NCBI RefSeq assembly: GCF_003989135.1
Contig: NZ_RYZZ01000007.1
Coordinates: 542,367 to 606,366, forward strand
Length of the DNA: 64,000 nucleotides
Reading direction: 5' to 3'
DNA from: Peribacillus cavernae
Lineage (GTDB): Bacteria > Bacillota > Bacilli > Bacillales > DSM-1321
The notes beneath the pieces are model-generated. The model worked only from the letters and a program-made list of their open reading frames with translations. It had not been told where the DNA came from and made no database searches. The position numbers and the translations under genes were made by a program. Shown piece after piece: positions 27,901-37,383 of this stretch. Numbering within the stretch: position 1 is the first letter of the stretch; every line of letters starts with the position of its first letter.

Positions 27901-28364
27901 TGGGCATGTTTACCAGTATGAACGGGACAGCTTCCGCTTTAACAGCGCAACGCTTAAGGATGGATGTCATTTCTTCAAACATGGCGAACGCCGATTCAAC
28001 GCGGGCGAGGAAGATTGGCCCGGACACGTGGGAGCCATACCGGCGAAAAACGGTCGCTTTACAGCCGAACGAAACCAGTTTCTCCAGCTTCTTACATACA
28101 GCAATCGGCAGCAAAGGAGCAAACACGGCAGGCGAAGGTGTCAGGGTATCGAAGATCGACGAAGACAGGGACACACCATTTAAGCTTATATACGACCCGG
28201 AACATCCCGATGCAAATGAAGATGGTTATCTGCAAATACCCAATGTCGATCCTTTGAGGGAAATGGTCGATCTGATGAGTGCGACTCGTTCCTATGAAGC
28301 CAATGTCACCGTTTTTAACGCTTCAAAGGGCATGATGATGAAGGCGCTTGAAATAGGCAAATAG
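27900..28364 (+). CDS. flgC: Flagellar basal-body rod protein FlgC
   Basis: Rod subunit of about 154 residues with MDVISSNMANADSTRA near the N-terminus and NVDPLREMVDLMSATRSYEANVT near the C-terminus, both diagnostic. ATG 27900 overlaps the flgB TGA; an ATG at 27906 is also possible. AAGGGGTGG, within the flgB end, is correctly placed for 27900. Confidence 0.97.
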   Translation: MGMFTSMNGTASALTAQRLRMDVISSNMANADSTRARKIGPDTWEPYRRKTVALQPNETSFSSFLHTAIGSKGANTAGEGVRVSKIDEDRDTPFKLIYDPEHPDANEDGYLQIPNVDPLREMVDLMSATRSYEANVTVFNASKGMMMKALEIGK

Positions 28365-28380
28365 ATAGGAGCTGGATGAT

Positions 28381-28692
28381 ATGCAGGGAATTACTTTTAC
28401 TCCTGAAAACAAAGTGTTTAAGACAAATAGTGAGAGCATGCAAGCCAAGCCATTTACACCATACGAAGCTCAACAAAGTTTTGCATCCTTCCTAAAAAAT
28501 TCTATAGAAAAAGTAAATGAAGCTCAAGGAGTCTCTGACAAAATAACGGAAAAGATGGCCAGAGGGGATAATATCGACTTGCATCAGGTAATGATTGCTT
28601 CCCAAAAAGCGAGCATAACCATGCAGGCAACAATCGAGATGCGAAATAAAGTCGTCGAAGCTTATCAAGAAGTAATGAGAATGAGTATTTAG
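28381..28692 (+). CDS. fliE: Flagellar hook-basal body protein FliE
   Basis: FliE links the MS ring to the rod. The 103-residue protein has the conserved SFASFLKNSIEKVNEAQ and NIDLHQVMIASQKASITMQATIEMRNKVVEAYQEVMRM segments. GGAGCTGGATGAT precedes the start. It lies between flgC and fliF. Confidence 0.96.
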   Translation: MQGITFTPENKVFKTNSESMQAKPFTPYEAQQSFASFLKNSIEKVNEAQGVSDKITEKMARGDNIDLHQVMIASQKASITMQATIEMRNKVVEAYQEVMRMSI

Positions 28693-28710
28693 GTTTCCCG
28701 GGGGATTAAA

Positions 28711-30303
28711 ATGAATGAAGCGTTAGTGAACATAAAGAACAAAATGACAGGTTTTTGGGGAAGCAGAAGCAGAACCCAAAGGTTTCTAATGATTGGATCG
28801 GCCGTTCTTGCTGCCTTAATAATTGCCGTTGTTTCCTTCCTCGTTACCAGAACGACAATGGTTCCTCTGTACAGCGATTTATCACCATCGGAAACCGGCG
28901 GTATTAAGGAGAACCTTGATGGCAGGGGAATACAATCTGAAATAACCGATGGCGGGAAAACGATAAAAGTTCCCGAGGAAAGCGTTGATACTCTTAAGGT
29001 GGAGCTCGCGGCAGAGGGAATCCCGAAATCGGGAAGCATAGATTATTCTTTCTTTGGCCAGAATGCCGGGATTGGCATGACGGAAAATGAGTTCAATGTG
29101 CTTAAATTGGATGCGATGCAAACAGAATTGGCGGAACTTATCAAAGGGATAGATGGTGTAAACGATGCAAATGTGATGATCACCCTTCCTGAAAAAGGGG
29201 TTTTCGTCAGTGATGATCCGGAAGAAGCATCGGCATCCATCGTTTTGAATACGAAACCTGGCTATCAATTCGAAAGCGGCCAGATAAAGTCCCTGTATCA
29301 CCTTGTATCAAAAAGCGTACCCAATCTTCCTACTGATAATATCGTCATTATGAATCAGGATTTTGAGTATTTTGATTTAAAAAATGAAAACAATTCTGAA
29401 CCCGGTGCCTCCTTTGCATCACAGCATGAAATTAAAAAGGAAATCGAACGCGATATTCAAAGACAGGTCCAGAATATGCTCGGCACACTGATGGGCAGAG
29501 AAAAAGTTGTCGTTTCGGTTACCGCAGATGTCGATTTTACGCAGGAAAACCGGGAGGAAAACCTGGTAACTCCTGTCGACCAGGAAAACATGGAAGGCAT
29601 AGCCATTTCTGCTCAAAGAATAAATGAAACATACACCGGAACCGGTAAACCTCCCGGCGGGACTCCCCAGGCGGAAGATCCTGCGGATTCGCAGGGATAT
29701 ACGTACCAGGCTGGAACAGATGGCAACGGGGATTATGAACGGGTGGAAGAAACCATCAATAATGAAGTGAACAGAATTAAAAAGCAGGTTGTTGAAAGTC
29801 CGTATAAAGTCAATGATCTGGGAATACAGGTCATGGTGGAACCGCCAAAGCCAAATGATCCGGCCTCGCTTCCACAGGAAAGCATTGATGACATAACCAA
29901 AGTGTTAAGTACCATTGTCCGCACCACGATAGATAAAGATAATGGTGCCACGGAATTGACTGATCAGGATATCTTTCAGAAGGTTGCGGTTTCCGTACAG
30001 CCCTTTAACGGCAAGATCAAATTCGACCAGCCAAAGGATAAGTCCCTGCCGATTTGGGTTTACATTGTCGGAGGTGTAGGCTTGCTCGCAGCGATCATTT
30101 TCCTGATTTTATTTATCCGTTCCAGAAAAAGGGATCAATATGAAGAAGAGGTCATGGAAGAACAAATCGTTTTTGAAGTTCCCGATTTGAATGAAGAACA
30201 AGAAACGGAATCCACCCAGAAACGAAAGCAGCTGGAAAAGTTAGCGAGAGAAAAGCCGGAGGAATTTGCAAAACTGTTGAGAAGCTGGATAGCGGAAGAC
30301 TAG
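28711..30303 (+). CDS. fliF: Flagellar MS-ring protein FliF
   Basis: FliF multimerises into the membrane ring that nucleates the flagellum. The 530-residue protein has two membrane segments (about residues 26-46 and 450-470), a periplasmic-side region with ring-building motifs (VPLYSDLSPSETGGIKENL, GTLMGREKVVVSVTADVDF), and a cytoplasmic FliG-binding tail (EKPEEFAKLLRSWIAED). The proline/glycine-rich TGKPPGGTPQAEDPA region is the usual variable insert. It is followed closely by fliG. Confidence 0.97.
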   Translation: MNEALVNIKNKMTGFWGSRSRTQRFLMIGSAVLAALIIAVVSFLVTRTTMVPLYSDLSPSETGGIKENLDGRGIQSEITDGGKTIKVPEESVDTLKVELAAEGIPKSGSIDYSFFGQNAGIGMTENEFNVLKLDAMQTELAELIKGIDGVNDANVMITLPEKGVFVSDDPEEASASIVLNTKPGYQFESGQIKSLYHLVSKSVPNLPTDNIVIMNQDFEYFDLKNENNSEPGASFASQHEIKKEIERDIQRQVQNMLGTLMGREKVVVSVTADVDFTQENREENLVTPVDQENMEGIAISAQRINETYTGTGKPPGGTPQAEDPADSQGYTYQAGTDGNGDYERVEETINNEVNRIKKQVVESPYKVNDLGIQVMVEPPKPNDPASLPQESIDDITKVLSTIVRTTIDKDNGATELTDQDIFQKVAVSVQPFNGKIKFDQPKDKSLPIWVYIVGGVGLLAAIIFLILFIRSRKRDQYEEEVMEEQIVFEVPDLNEEQETESTQKRKQLEKLAREKPEEFAKLLRSWIAED

Positions 30304-30315
30304 GAGGAAATGAAG

Positions 30316-31335
30316 TTGACAGATAGAAAGAAAAAAGGCGGACATACCGGAAAGCAAAAAGCGGCCATCCTGCTCATTTCCCTTGGTCCCGACGTTTCGG
30401 CTTCCGTTTATAAGCATCTCTCAGAAGAAGAGATTGAAAGGCTCACGCTGGAAATCTCGGGAGTAAGAAAAGTGGATTCACACGATAAAGAAGAGATTTT
30501 AGAAGAATTCCATAACATAGCGCTTGCCCAGGACTATATTTCACAGGGGGGGATTGGTTACGCCAAACAGGTGTTGGAAAAGGCGCTCGGAACTGATCAG
30601 GCTGCAGCGATCATCAATCGGCTGACCTCATCCCTGCAGGTTAGGCCTTTCGATTTTGCCCGTAAAGCTGATCCTGGTCAAATCCTGAATTTTATCCAAA
30701 ATGAACACCCACAGACGATTGCCTTGATTTTGTCTTACCTTGATCCAGCCCAGGCAGGACAAATACTGTCTGAACTGCCTCAAGAGGTACAGGCTGATAT
30801 TGCCAGAAGGATTGCGATCATGGATATTACATCTCCAGAGATTATCAATGAAGTGGAACAAATATTAGAGAGAAAACTTTCAGCAACCGTGACCCAGGAT
30901 TATACACAGACCGGGGGAGTTGAAGCTGTGGTAGAAGTGTTGAATGGTGTGGACCGCTCAACGGAAAGGACGATTCTCGATGCACTGGAAATTCAGGATC
31001 CTGAACTGGCGGAAGAAATCAAGAAACGGATGTTTGTTTTCGAAGACATCGTAACCCTCGACAGCCGGGCCATCCAGCGTGTGATCCGTGATTCGGAAAA
31101 CGAAGACCTTAAACTTGCGCTTAAGGTTGCCAGCGGGGAAGTCAAGGAAATCGTCTTTAAAAATATGTCGAAGCGTATGGTGGAAACATTCGAGGAAGAA
31201 ATGGAATATATGGGCCCTGTCCGTCTCCGCGATGTAGAGGAAGCGCAGTCACGTATCGTTGCAGTGATACGCCGTTTGGAGGAATCAGGTGAAATCGTCG
31301 TTGCCCGCGGCGGAGGGGATGATATCATTGTCTAG
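30316..31335 (+). CDS. fliG: Flagellar motor switch protein FliG
   Basis: FliG is the rotor protein that touches the stator. The 339-residue protein has KQKAAILLISLGPDVSASVYKHL, the middle-domain EHPQTIALILSYLDPAQAG, and the C-terminal torque helix FEDIVTLDSRAIQRVIRDSENEDLKLALK. I chose TTG 30316 because AGGAGG ends 8 bp upstream; ATG 30310 is only two bases from that site. The stop overlaps fliH. Confidence 0.95.
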   Translation: MTDRKKKGGHTGKQKAAILLISLGPDVSASVYKHLSEEEIERLTLEISGVRKVDSHDKEEILEEFHNIALAQDYISQGGIGYAKQVLEKALGTDQAAAIINRLTSSLQVRPFDFARKADPGQILNFIQNEHPQTIALILSYLDPAQAGQILSELPQEVQADIARRIAIMDITSPEIINEVEQILERKLSATVTQDYTQTGGVEAVVEVLNGVDRSTERTILDALEIQDPELAEEIKKRMFVFEDIVTLDSRAIQRVIRDSENEDLKLALKVASGEVKEIVFKNMSKRMVETFEEEMEYMGPVRLRDVEEAQSRIVAVIRRLEESGEIVVARGGGDDIIV

Positions 31336-32089
31336 AATTATCAAATCACAGTTTGCAAATACGATTCTCAAGAAAAAAATCAATATCCGAGAGTTTGATT
31401 TTCTCCTGCAAGGTGGAGATCCGGAAGCTGCCGCAGTGTTCCAGGAAATCGATGCAGGAAATGTAACGGAACAGGCAAAATCAGAAGCTGAGGCAATCGT
31501 TATCGAAGCAAGACAACAAGCAGAAAAGATTCTCAGACAGGCAGAAGCGTCCAGGATGCATTTTGAAGAAGTCGAGAAAATGCAAATGGTTCAGGAAGCA
31601 CGGGAGCTCGGTTTCAATGAGGGAATAGAGCTTGGGAAGCAGAGGGGCTATGAAGAGTGCGCTGCTGCGATTGAACATGCCAGAGAAATTGTAGCATCAT
31701 CTAAAAATGATTATCTGGCCCATATCGAGGCATCCGAAAGAACGATATTGGAACTGGGGATAAAGGTATCCGAACGGATTATTGGCACCAGATTGGAAGA
31801 TTCAGAGCAAGTATATATGTCCATCGCCAAGCAGGCAATCAAGGAAGCGAAAGATCATCCCGAGGTGGAACTGCATGTCCATCCAGTCCATTATCAATAT
31901 TTCCTTGCCCACAAGGAAGAACTGAGTGCGATTTTCCATAAAGAAACAAGGTTTTATATTTACCCGGACCAAGGGATAGGTGAAACCAGCTGTATCATCG
32001 AATCTACGCACGGACGCATTGATGCAGGGATAGACAGCCAACTAAAAGAAATTAAGTTGAAATTGGTTGAATTGCTGGAAGGGGAGTAA
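31328..32089 (+). CDS. fliH: Flagellar assembly protein FliH
   Basis: FliH is the stator and regulator of the export ATPase FliI. The 253-residue protein begins MSRIIKSQF, then has a long charged helical region (EAEAIVIEARQQAEKILRQAEASR) and a C-terminal V-type-ATPase subunit E-like domain (LELGIKVSERIIGTRLED, VELHVHPVHYQYF). TTG 31328 is preferred, giving the common MSRIIKS start and suitable distance from GGAGGGG; ATG 31319 directly abuts that site. It overlaps fliG by 8 bp. Confidence 0.9.
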   Translation: MSRIIKSQFANTILKKKINIREFDFLLQGGDPEAAAVFQEIDAGNVTEQAKSEAEAIVIEARQQAEKILRQAEASRMHFEEVEKMQMVQEARELGFNEGIELGKQRGYEECAAAIEHAREIVASSKNDYLAHIEASERTILELGIKVSERIIGTRLEDSEQVYMSIAKQAIKEAKDHPEVELHVHPVHYQYFLAHKEELSAIFHKETRFYIYPDQGIGETSCIIESTHGRIDAGIDSQLKEIKLKLVELLEGE

Positions 32090-32092
32090 AAG

Positions 32093-33412
32093 ATGAAGGC
32101 AGCGGAACTATTGCCCTTTGTTGAAGAATTGGAAACCTTAAAGCATTACGGAAGAGTGAAGAGAGTTGTCGGATTGATGATAGAGTCGCAAGGCCCCGCA
32201 AGTTCTATCGGAGATGTCTGTTATATACATACCGGCATGAAGCGAAAAAAAAAGCAGATTCGCGCCGAGGTTATAGGCTTCAAGAATGAAATGGTGATTC
32301 TGATGCCTTATACGGCGGTAAGCGACATCTCCCCGGGATGCCTTGTAGAAGCGACATCACGCTCTCTGGAAATTAAGGTGGGTGCAGGTTTAATCGGGCA
32401 AGTCGTCGATTCACTCGGTAACCCGCTGGACGGCTCCCCGCTTCCAAAAGGACTGGCATCGGTTTCTGTAGAACAAGAACCCCCTGGTCCGATGGAAAGA
32501 CCGCCGATTGATGAGCCGATCGACGTCGGCGTACGGATGATTGACAGTCTGCTGACGGTCGGAAAAGGCCAGCGTGTCGGAATATTTGCCGGCAGCGGGG
32601 TAGGGAAAAGCACACTTCTGGGCATGGTCGCAAGGAATACGACTGCTGATTTGAATGTGATTGGCCTGATTGGCGAACGCGGCAGGGAGGTCCGGGAATT
32701 TATCGAAAAGGATCTTGGCCCTGAAGGTTTGGCGAAGTCAATCGTTGTTGTAGCGACCTCAGACCAGCCTGCCTTGATGAGGATAAAAGGAGCCTTGACG
32801 GCGACGGCCATTGCCGAATATTTTCGCGATGAAGGCCTCAATGTCATGTTAATGATGGATTCAGTCACACGCGTCGCGATGGCACAGAGGGAAATCGGGC
32901 TTGCGGTAGGCGAGCCTCCGACAACGAAAGGCTATACACCGTCCGTATTTTCGACCCTACCAAGGCTGCTTGAACGGACCGGAACTAACCGGTTGGGGAC
33001 AATCACCGCTTTTTATACTGTTTTGGTGGATGGCGACGATATGAATGAGCCAATTGCCGATACAGTGCGGGGGATTTTGGACGGTCACTTTATCCTTGAC
33101 AGGCAGCTTGCGAATAAAGGCCAGTTCCCGGCAATCAATGTCCTCAAAAGCATCAGCCGGGTCATGAATAACATTGTTGACGAAAAACATAAAGGCGCTG
33201 CAGAAAAGTTACGGGCGACGCTGTCAACGTATGCCGAATCTGAGGATTTAATTAATATTGGTGCTTATAAAAGAGGCGCTTCCAGTGATATAGACCACTC
33301 GATTAACATGCAGCCGCAGATCATTTCTTTCCTGAAGCAGGGAATACATGAAAAAATGTCAAAAGGCGAGAGCGTTTTTAATTTAAGACAATTGATGGAA
33401 AAAGGTGAATAG
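32093..33412 (+). CDS. fliI: Flagellum-specific ATP synthase FliI
   Basis: The ATPase of the flagellar type III export apparatus. The 439-residue protein has Walker A GIFAGSGVGKSTLLGM (about residue 160), the GLIGERGREVREF motif, Walker B VMLMMDSVTRVAMAQREI, and the DGDDMNEPIADTVRGILDGH segment shared with F1-beta. Length matches B. subtilis FliI. It sits three bases after fliH and three before fliJ, consistent with the FliHIJ complex. Confidence 0.98.
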   Translation: MKAAELLPFVEELETLKHYGRVKRVVGLMIESQGPASSIGDVCYIHTGMKRKKKQIRAEVIGFKNEMVILMPYTAVSDISPGCLVEATSRSLEIKVGAGLIGQVVDSLGNPLDGSPLPKGLASVSVEQEPPGPMERPPIDEPIDVGVRMIDSLLTVGKGQRVGIFAGSGVGKSTLLGMVARNTTADLNVIGLIGERGREVREFIEKDLGPEGLAKSIVVVATSDQPALMRIKGALTATAIAEYFRDEGLNVMLMMDSVTRVAMAQREIGLAVGEPPTTKGYTPSVFSTLPRLLERTGTNRLGTITAFYTVLVDGDDMNEPIADTVRGILDGHFILDRQLANKGQFPAINVLKSISRVMNNIVDEKHKGAAEKLRATLSTYAESEDLINIGAYKRGASSDIDHSINMQPQIISFLKQGIHEKMSKGESVFNLRQLMEKGE

Positions 33413-33415
33413 CTC

Positions 33416-33859
33416 ATGATCTACCAATATAAGTTCGAAAAAATACTTACCATCAAAGAAAAAGAGAAGAGCGACGCCTTTTCCAAATATAATGAAGCGC
33501 TCAAAAAGTTTGAAGAGGCGGCTGAAAAACTTTACAAGCTTCTGAAAAAGAAGGAAGACCTATTGCAATTTCATCAAGAAAAACTGAGAAGTGGCCTTTC
33601 AATACAGGAAATCCGCCATCAACAGCTTTTTATGGATAACCTTGAAAAGATCATCGAGCATTATCAAAAAGCGGTTATCGAGGCGCGTTACAATATGACA
33701 CTGCAGCAGGATAAGCTAATGGAAAAAAATATCGAAGTGAAAAAATATCAAAGAATCAAAGAAAAAGATATTCAAAGATTCCTGGATACCCTAAAAGAAA
33801 CAGAGAATAGAAACATGGACGAAATCTCGATACAGCAATTCTTAAGCAAGGATAACTAG
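33416..33859 (+). CDS. fliJ: Flagellar export protein FliJ
   Basis: FliJ is the coiled-coil stalk of the export ATPase. The 147-residue protein begins MIYQYKFEKILTIKEKEKSDAF and is almost entirely charged helix, as expected of an antiparallel coiled coil. Sequence is poorly conserved in the family, so the call rests on N-terminus, length, coiled-coil character and position after fliI. Confidence 0.93.
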   Translation: MIYQYKFEKILTIKEKEKSDAFSKYNEALKKFEEAAEKLYKLLKKKEDLLQFHQEKLRSGLSIQEIRHQQLFMDNLEKIIEHYQKAVIEARYNMTLQQDKLMEKNIEVKKYQRIKEKDIQRFLDTLKETENRNMDEISIQQFLSKDN

Positions 33860-33868
33860 GTGAGGGTC

Positions 33869-34483
33869 ATGGAAAAAACAACGCTTGAGAGTGAGGAAAA
33901 ACAATACAATAAGTTCCAATGGTTTCTATTTGTCGTGTTCATTCCCCTGTTATTCTTGATTGTGATCATTTCGATTGTCCTTACAGTTGCGGGGGTCAAT
34001 GTTTTCGAGGAAGGTAAGAAGGCAGGAGAGAACCTCCCGATAATATCCGGCCTTTTTGACGAAAAAGAACAGAAAATGCCATCCATTGACCGATTCGAGA
34101 AAAAGATTGGAGATTTGGAGACGGAAAAAAGAGACAGCGAAGCGGAGATTGCAAAGCTCGAAGAACTCATCGACAGCGGCGACCAAACAATCCAGCGTAC
34201 TGAACTGGAAAAACAGCAGCTTGAAAAGGAAATCGAAGAATTAAGGGCTGCACAGGACGAAAATAAACGCGCCTTTAAGGATATCATCCGTACCTATGAA
34301 ACAATGTCTGCAAAAAAATCGGCGCCGATCATCGCACAGCTTGAGGACGATGAAGCCGTTAAAATATTATCGGGCATCAAAGCGGATACACTTACTTCAA
34401 TTATGGAACAAATGAAACCGGAAGATGCTGCCCGGTTAACAATGAGGCTCACGATTAACTCAAGGGGGGACAGTTCCCCGTAA
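33869..34483 (+). CDS. ylxF: MotE-like membrane protein YlxF
   Basis: A 204-residue protein with one N-terminal membrane segment (about residues 20-43), a highly charged coiled coil (about residues 72-130), and a C-terminal MgtE_N-like domain (IAQLEDDEAVKILSGIKADTLTSIMEQMKPEDAARLT). YlxF/MotE family members lie between fliJ and fliK; the homologous MotE is a MotC chaperone in alphaproteobacteria. Role here is unproven. ATG 33869 fits AGGTGAGG; GTG 33860 overlaps it. Confidence 0.85.
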   Translation: MEKTTLESEEKQYNKFQWFLFVVFIPLLFLIVIISIVLTVAGVNVFEEGKKAGENLPIISGLFDEKEQKMPSIDRFEKKIGDLETEKRDSEAEIAKLEELIDSGDQTIQRTELEKQQLEKEIEELRAAQDENKRAFKDIIRTYETMSAKKSAPIIAQLEDDEAVKILSGIKADTLTSIMEQMKPEDAARLTMRLTINSRGDSSP

Positions 34484-34496
34484 AGGAGGTGAAAAA

Positions 34497-35831
34497 ATGA
34501 ACGCTGGATCAGTCTTTTCTTCACAATCTCCATCAGGAACGCCTGCTTCAACTAAATTAAGCTCATCTAATCAGGCCTCTGGCTTTGGGACAGCGCTCAC
34601 CGCCCTGTCCGCTGGTGCCAATCAACAAATCGAGGGCCTTTCGAGCGAGCAGACCGCACGGTTACAGGAGTTGTCTCTATTTTTACAGACAGGCAGTCTA
34701 AGTGACCTGGAGGGAGGCCTTCAACTGGGGCGAGACATTTTGCTGGACGGGAAGCAGCTTGAATCCCATCCGTTTGTAAACATGCTTTTAAAAGGCGGCA
34801 TCGATGAAGCCTCCCTAGGAAAGCTGGCAGATGCACTAAAAGAGATGGGACAATTAAAAGAACCGGATGAAAATGGAAAGGAAGAAAATGATCAGTCTTT
34901 GCTCGCTATCGGGGGAATTGATTTACTTTCGATAATGGCTGCCATTGCCCGGCTGAGTGAAGAGCAGCTTCAGAACGTCGATCTTCAAAGCGCTTCTAAC
35001 GTTGTGAAATTTGCCAAGATCCAAGAGCTTTTGACTGCATTTAAGGATATGTCCGCTGATGAAGCAGCACTAAGTTCCCAATTGAAAAGCTTGCTCGAAA
35101 AAATTTCAAGCAAAGTGGAACAGCTTTTGGAAAACGATTCTTCCAAAAAAAATCTTGGGGCTGCCTTTGAAAGAGAAGTCGCCACTGGGAACGGCCGGAA
35201 TACAGAATGGCTCAAACGCGCTTTTAGCGGTATTACAGATGATGTAAGCCGTAAAAACAGCTCTGAAACAAAAAATAGCGGAAAAGAGTTCATTTCTACT
35301 GAACAAACGGAAATACCCAGATCCCATCCGGTCCATTTTCAGATTTCAAAACTGGAACAATTTGTGTTAACAACGGAAAAAGGCGGTCAACCGGTAAACC
35401 AGGAACAATTTATCAAAGCATTTGAAAATATTCTGAACAAAGCAAACTTTACAAGTAGAAATGGGATGCAGAAGCTGTTCATCAAACTAAATCCGGAGCA
35501 TCTTGGTTCCCTGAGAATTGAACTCATCCAAAAGGATGCTGTGCTGATCGCGAAAATTGTCGCAACTACCGCAAAAGCCAGGGATTTATTAGAGTCGCAG
35601 GTCCAGGGTTTGAAGCATGCTTTGAACGGGCAGAATCTCCAGATTGAAAAAATAGAGATCTCACAGTCGTTGAACGCTTTTACACAGGAAAGGTTTTTAC
35701 AAAGAGATTCAGACAGGTCCGGACCCCAGCAGCAAACAAAAGAACAACAGCAAAACGAGAACCATCAGGAAAAGGCCGAAACGGAGTTCACGGCCGATCT
35801 TGAAGCAGCGTTGCTCAATATGGAAGCGTAG
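34497..35831 (+). CDS. fliK: Flagellar hook-length control protein FliK
   Basis: FliK measures hook length and signals FlhB to switch substrate. The 444-residue protein has a low-complexity Ser/Gln/Leu-rich N-terminus and the conserved C-terminal domain (KLFIKLNPEHLGSLRIELIQKDAVLIAKI, LLESQVQGLKHALNGQNLQIEKIEIS), followed by a Gln-rich tail. An unusually strong AAAGGAGGTGA site precedes it. It is followed by flgD, the hook cap, as in B. subtilis. Confidence 0.95.
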   Translation: MNAGSVFSSQSPSGTPASTKLSSSNQASGFGTALTALSAGANQQIEGLSSEQTARLQELSLFLQTGSLSDLEGGLQLGRDILLDGKQLESHPFVNMLLKGGIDEASLGKLADALKEMGQLKEPDENGKEENDQSLLAIGGIDLLSIMAAIARLSEEQLQNVDLQSASNVVKFAKIQELLTAFKDMSADEAALSSQLKSLLEKISSKVEQLLENDSSKKNLGAAFEREVATGNGRNTEWLKRAFSGITDDVSRKNSSETKNSGKEFISTEQTEIPRSHPVHFQISKLEQFVLTTEKGGQPVNQEQFIKAFENILNKANFTSRNGMQKLFIKLNPEHLGSLRIELIQKDAVLIAKIVATTAKARDLLESQVQGLKHALNGQNLQIEKIEISQSLNAFTQERFLQRDSDRSGPQQQTKEQQQNENHQEKAETEFTADLEAALLNMEA

Positions 35832-35840
35832 GTGAAAAGC

Positions 35841-36485
35841 ATGAATACGATTGACTCATCACTGCTGTTATCCGGCTCTCAGGAGAAACAGCGAAAGACT
35901 GGCAGCGATGTTTTAGGAAAAGATGATTTTCTGAAAATATTGATGACACAGCTTCAAAACCAGGATCCGTCGAGTCCGATGGAGGATAAAGACTTTATCG
36001 CACAAATGGCGACCTTTTCAACCCTGGAGCAGATTACGAACATGGGAAAAAGCATCGACAAGTTCGTCCAAATGGAACAGCAAAACAAACTGATCTCGTA
36101 TAATCAATTTGTCGGCAAAGACGTTACCTGGCATAAAGTGATTCCGGGAGAGGATCCAAATGCACAGCCTGCCGTTGAGAACGGCACGGGTTTGATCACT
36201 TCCATTCAATTTAAAAATGACAGCGTATATCTGATTCTAGAGGATGGAACGACGCTCGAACCGGGAAATATCTCGCAGGTCAATCAGCCGGGGACCAGCA
36301 ATAGCCTTATTACAGCCAGTGAACTGATCGGAAAGACCGTAACCTGGTCAAATAATGACAACCAGGAAGCTTCCGCAGCCGTGAAATCTGTTCAAATGAA
36401 GGATGGCAAAACGCAGTTTGAATTGGATGATGGACATGCTTCAAAAATTTCGGCGAATCAAATCATTAAAATCGCGGCAACGTAA
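35841..36485 (+). CDS. flgD: Flagellar hook assembly scaffold FlgD
   Basis: FlgD caps the growing hook. The 214-residue protein has the conserved N-terminal block (LGKDDFLKILMTQLQNQDPSSPMEDKDFIAQMATFSTLEQITNM, about residues 30-75) and a longer C-terminal beta-rich part with two similar segments (LITSIQFKNDSVYLILEDG, VKSVQMKDGKTQFELDDGH). ATG 35841 follows AGGTGA; the upstream GTG at 35832 overlaps it. Confidence 0.94.
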   Translation: MNTIDSSLLLSGSQEKQRKTGSDVLGKDDFLKILMTQLQNQDPSSPMEDKDFIAQMATFSTLEQITNMGKSIDKFVQMEQQNKLISYNQFVGKDVTWHKVIPGEDPNAQPAVENGTGLITSIQFKNDSVYLILEDGTTLEPGNISQVNQPGTSNSLITASELIGKTVTWSNNDNQEASAAVKSVQMKDGKTQFELDDGHASKISANQIIKIAAT

Positions 36486-36519
36486 AAGCGGGAAAATGTG
36501 TGACGAAAGGGGAAAAGAC

Positions 36520-37335
36520 ATGCTACGTTCAATGTACTCAGGAATCAGCGGAATGAAAAACTTTCAAACAAAGCTGGATGTGATCGGCAACAACATCGCT
36601 AACGTGAATACTTATGGATTTAAAAAGGGCAGGGTCATTTTTAAAGATTTAATCAGTCAAAACGTTTCCGGTGCAAGTGCTCCAACCGGGAATAGAGGCG
36701 GAGTCAATCCGAAACAGGTTGGCCTGGGTTCACAAATGGCATCTATAGATACGATGCATGAATCAGGGAGTTTGCAGACAACGGGAAGGGTGCTGGATTT
36801 AGCCATAGCAGGCGATGGCTATTTTATCGTAGGCGATGCGGCCGGACAAGACCAAAGCTATACTAGAGCCGGCAATTTCTATCTGGATAACAACGGAAAC
36901 TTAGTAAATGGAGACGGTCTGTTTGTGTTAGGCCAATCAACCACACCGGCCGCCGCCTTCCCAAGTAAAATTAATGTACCTTCTACAGCAACAGAGATGA
37001 GTATCAGTAAAAATGGAACGGTCACCTATATAAACGCTGGAGCGCTAGTAACTGCCGGACAAATTATGAACGCAAAGTTTGCTAATACGGGAGGTTTACA
37101 AAAAACGGGAAATAATCTTTTTAAGATTACTACAAATTCCGGTGCACCGGTTAGGGGTTTTGCAAATACTCCCGGATTTGGTTCCATCGAATCATCACAG
37201 TTAGAAATGTCAAACGTCGATTTATCAGAGGAATTCACAGAAATGATTGTTGCCCAGCGCGGTTTTCAGGCTAACACCCGGATCATTACCACTTCAGATG
37301 AAATCCTGCAGGAGCTTGTCAATTTAAAACGATAA
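36520..37335 (+). CDS. flgE: Flagellar hook protein FlgE (FlgG-like)
   Basis: Hook or distal-rod family protein of 271 residues. It has the N-terminal YSGISGMKNFQTKLDVIGNNIANVNTYGFKKGRV, SLQTTGRVLDLAIAGDGYFIV, and C-terminal NVDLSEEFTEMIVAQRGFQANTRIITTSDEILQELVNL motifs. In B. subtilis the gene at this position encodes the hook protein FlgE, although similarity to FlgG is strong; the short length fits that protein. ATG 36520 follows AAAGGGG; the longer upstream frame overlaps flgD and is rejected. Confidence 0.92.
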   Translation: MLRSMYSGISGMKNFQTKLDVIGNNIANVNTYGFKKGRVIFKDLISQNVSGASAPTGNRGGVNPKQVGLGSQMASIDTMHESGSLQTTGRVLDLAIAGDGYFIVGDAAGQDQSYTRAGNFYLDNNGNLVNGDGLFVLGQSTTPAAAFPSKINVPSTATEMSISKNGTVTYINAGALVTAGQIMNAKFANTGGLQKTGNNLFKITTNSGAPVRGFANTPGFGSIESSQLEMSNVDLSEEFTEMIVAQRGFQANTRIITTSDEILQELVNLKR

Positions 37336-37347
37336 GTAAGGGAGGGA

Positions 37348-37381
37348 AGGAGTTTTAGGCAGGATTTCCCCTAAAACTCCT
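37348..37381 (+). promoter_or_regulatory. 12-bp hairpin between SD and start codon of swrD
   Basis: AGGAGTTTTAGG (37348-37359) and CCTAAAACTCCT (37370-37381) form a perfect 12-bp stem with a 10-nt loop. The purine-rich SD candidate GGGAGGG (37340-37346) is just 5' of the stem and the ATG (37384) just 3', so folding would bring them close. There is no T run, so it is not a typical terminator. Confidence 0.6.
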
Positions 37382-37383
37382 GT